Shown in pieces: positions 63,871 to 64,000 of a stretch of DNA of 64,000 bases. Each line of letters begins with the position of its first letter. The first letter of the stretch is position 1. Location of the stretch: assembly GCF_003601975.1 (NCBI RefSeq), contig NZ_QZWZ01000007.1, forward strand, positions 62,001-126,000, in the 5' to 3' direction. Under the pieces are notes generated by a model, which had not been told where the DNA came from, did no database searches, and saw nothing but the letters and a program-made list of their open reading frames with translations. Made by a program: the position numbers and the translations under genes. The stretch is from Mesorhizobium waimense (lineage in GTDB: Bacteria > Pseudomonadota > Alphaproteobacteria > Rhizobiales > Rhizobiaceae).

Positions 63871-64000
63871 TCAGGACGCCTTGGCGAAAAACCCCTGATA
63901 GTCTGATTTGGCCTGCAGCAGGCGCAGGATGTTTTCGCGAGACCCGCGCACATGCGCGCGGGCGCGCTCGCCTGCCAGCGCGACGTCCCCCGCGCAGATC
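63871..64000 (-). CDS. GntR/FCD-type regulator C-terminus (partial)
   Basis: The visible 43 codons read out of the window on the minus strand: ICAGDVALAGERARAHVRGS, then RENILRLLQAKSDYQGFF and a stop at 63871. Spacing and the AGERARAHV pattern resemble the last helices of an FCD domain. The gene is convergent with the aldehyde dehydrogenase gene. The rest is outside the window, so the call is tentative. Confidence 0.55.
   Translation of the reverse strand, partial: ICAGDVALAGERARAHVRGSRENILRLLQAKSDYQGFFAKAS

Overview
The window is high-GC DNA from an alphaproteobacterium of the Rhizobiales, most likely Mesorhizobium or a close relative. The basis is gene content (N-methylglutamate pathway, many ABC uptake cassettes, SorC/GntR/LacI/LysR regulators), rhizobial intergenic palindromic repeats, and an αr14-type small RNA. 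No tRNA, rRNA, CRISPR array, phage or insertion sequence was recognised. It looks like accessory catabolic DNA on a chromosome or large replicon.

Region A (1-19562) is a methylated-amine island. On the minus strand lie amt, a small membrane protein, mgsA, mgsB, mgsC, gmaS, mgdA, mgdB and mgdC (cut by the window edge). These form the N-methylglutamate route from methylamine to ammonium and a C1 unit. Divergent from amt are dmmD, dmmA, dmmB and dmmC (dimethylamine monooxygenase). Then come an XRE-cupin regulator, a divergent trimethylamine monooxygenase (tmm), and a minus-strand TmoXVW-like TMAO transporter. Trimethylamine-to-ammonium is almost fully encoded; the TMAO demethylase (Tdm) is not in the window.

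Region B (19982-30033) is a sugar or polyol locus: ribose-type ABC transporter, two short-chain dehydrogenases, a divergent SorC regulator, a xylulokinase-like FGGY kinase and a homoserine-dehydrogenase-like SAF-domain oxidoreductase. The substrate is unknown.

Region C (30542-43028) is a peptide-type ABC system with two Tat-exported binding proteins, one interrupted by a frameshift. It also holds a double DUF427 protein, a LysR regulator, two enolase-superfamily enzymes and an FCD-type GntR regulator with a perfect palindromic operator in front of it.

Region D (43074-50539) holds a BesD/HalD-like Fe(II)/2-oxoglutarate oxygenase with a divergent LysR gene, a TetR-controlled RND efflux pump, and a three-hairpin small RNA with anti-Shine-Dalgarno loops.

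Region E (50635-56010) is a FrcBCA-like sugar ABC transporter with a LacI regulator and an FAH-family sugar-acid dehydratase candidate. Region F (56275-63845) is a putrescine/spermidine-type ABC transporter with an FAD amine oxidase, an XRE-cupin regulator and an aldehyde dehydrogenase. The window ends inside a GntR-type gene.
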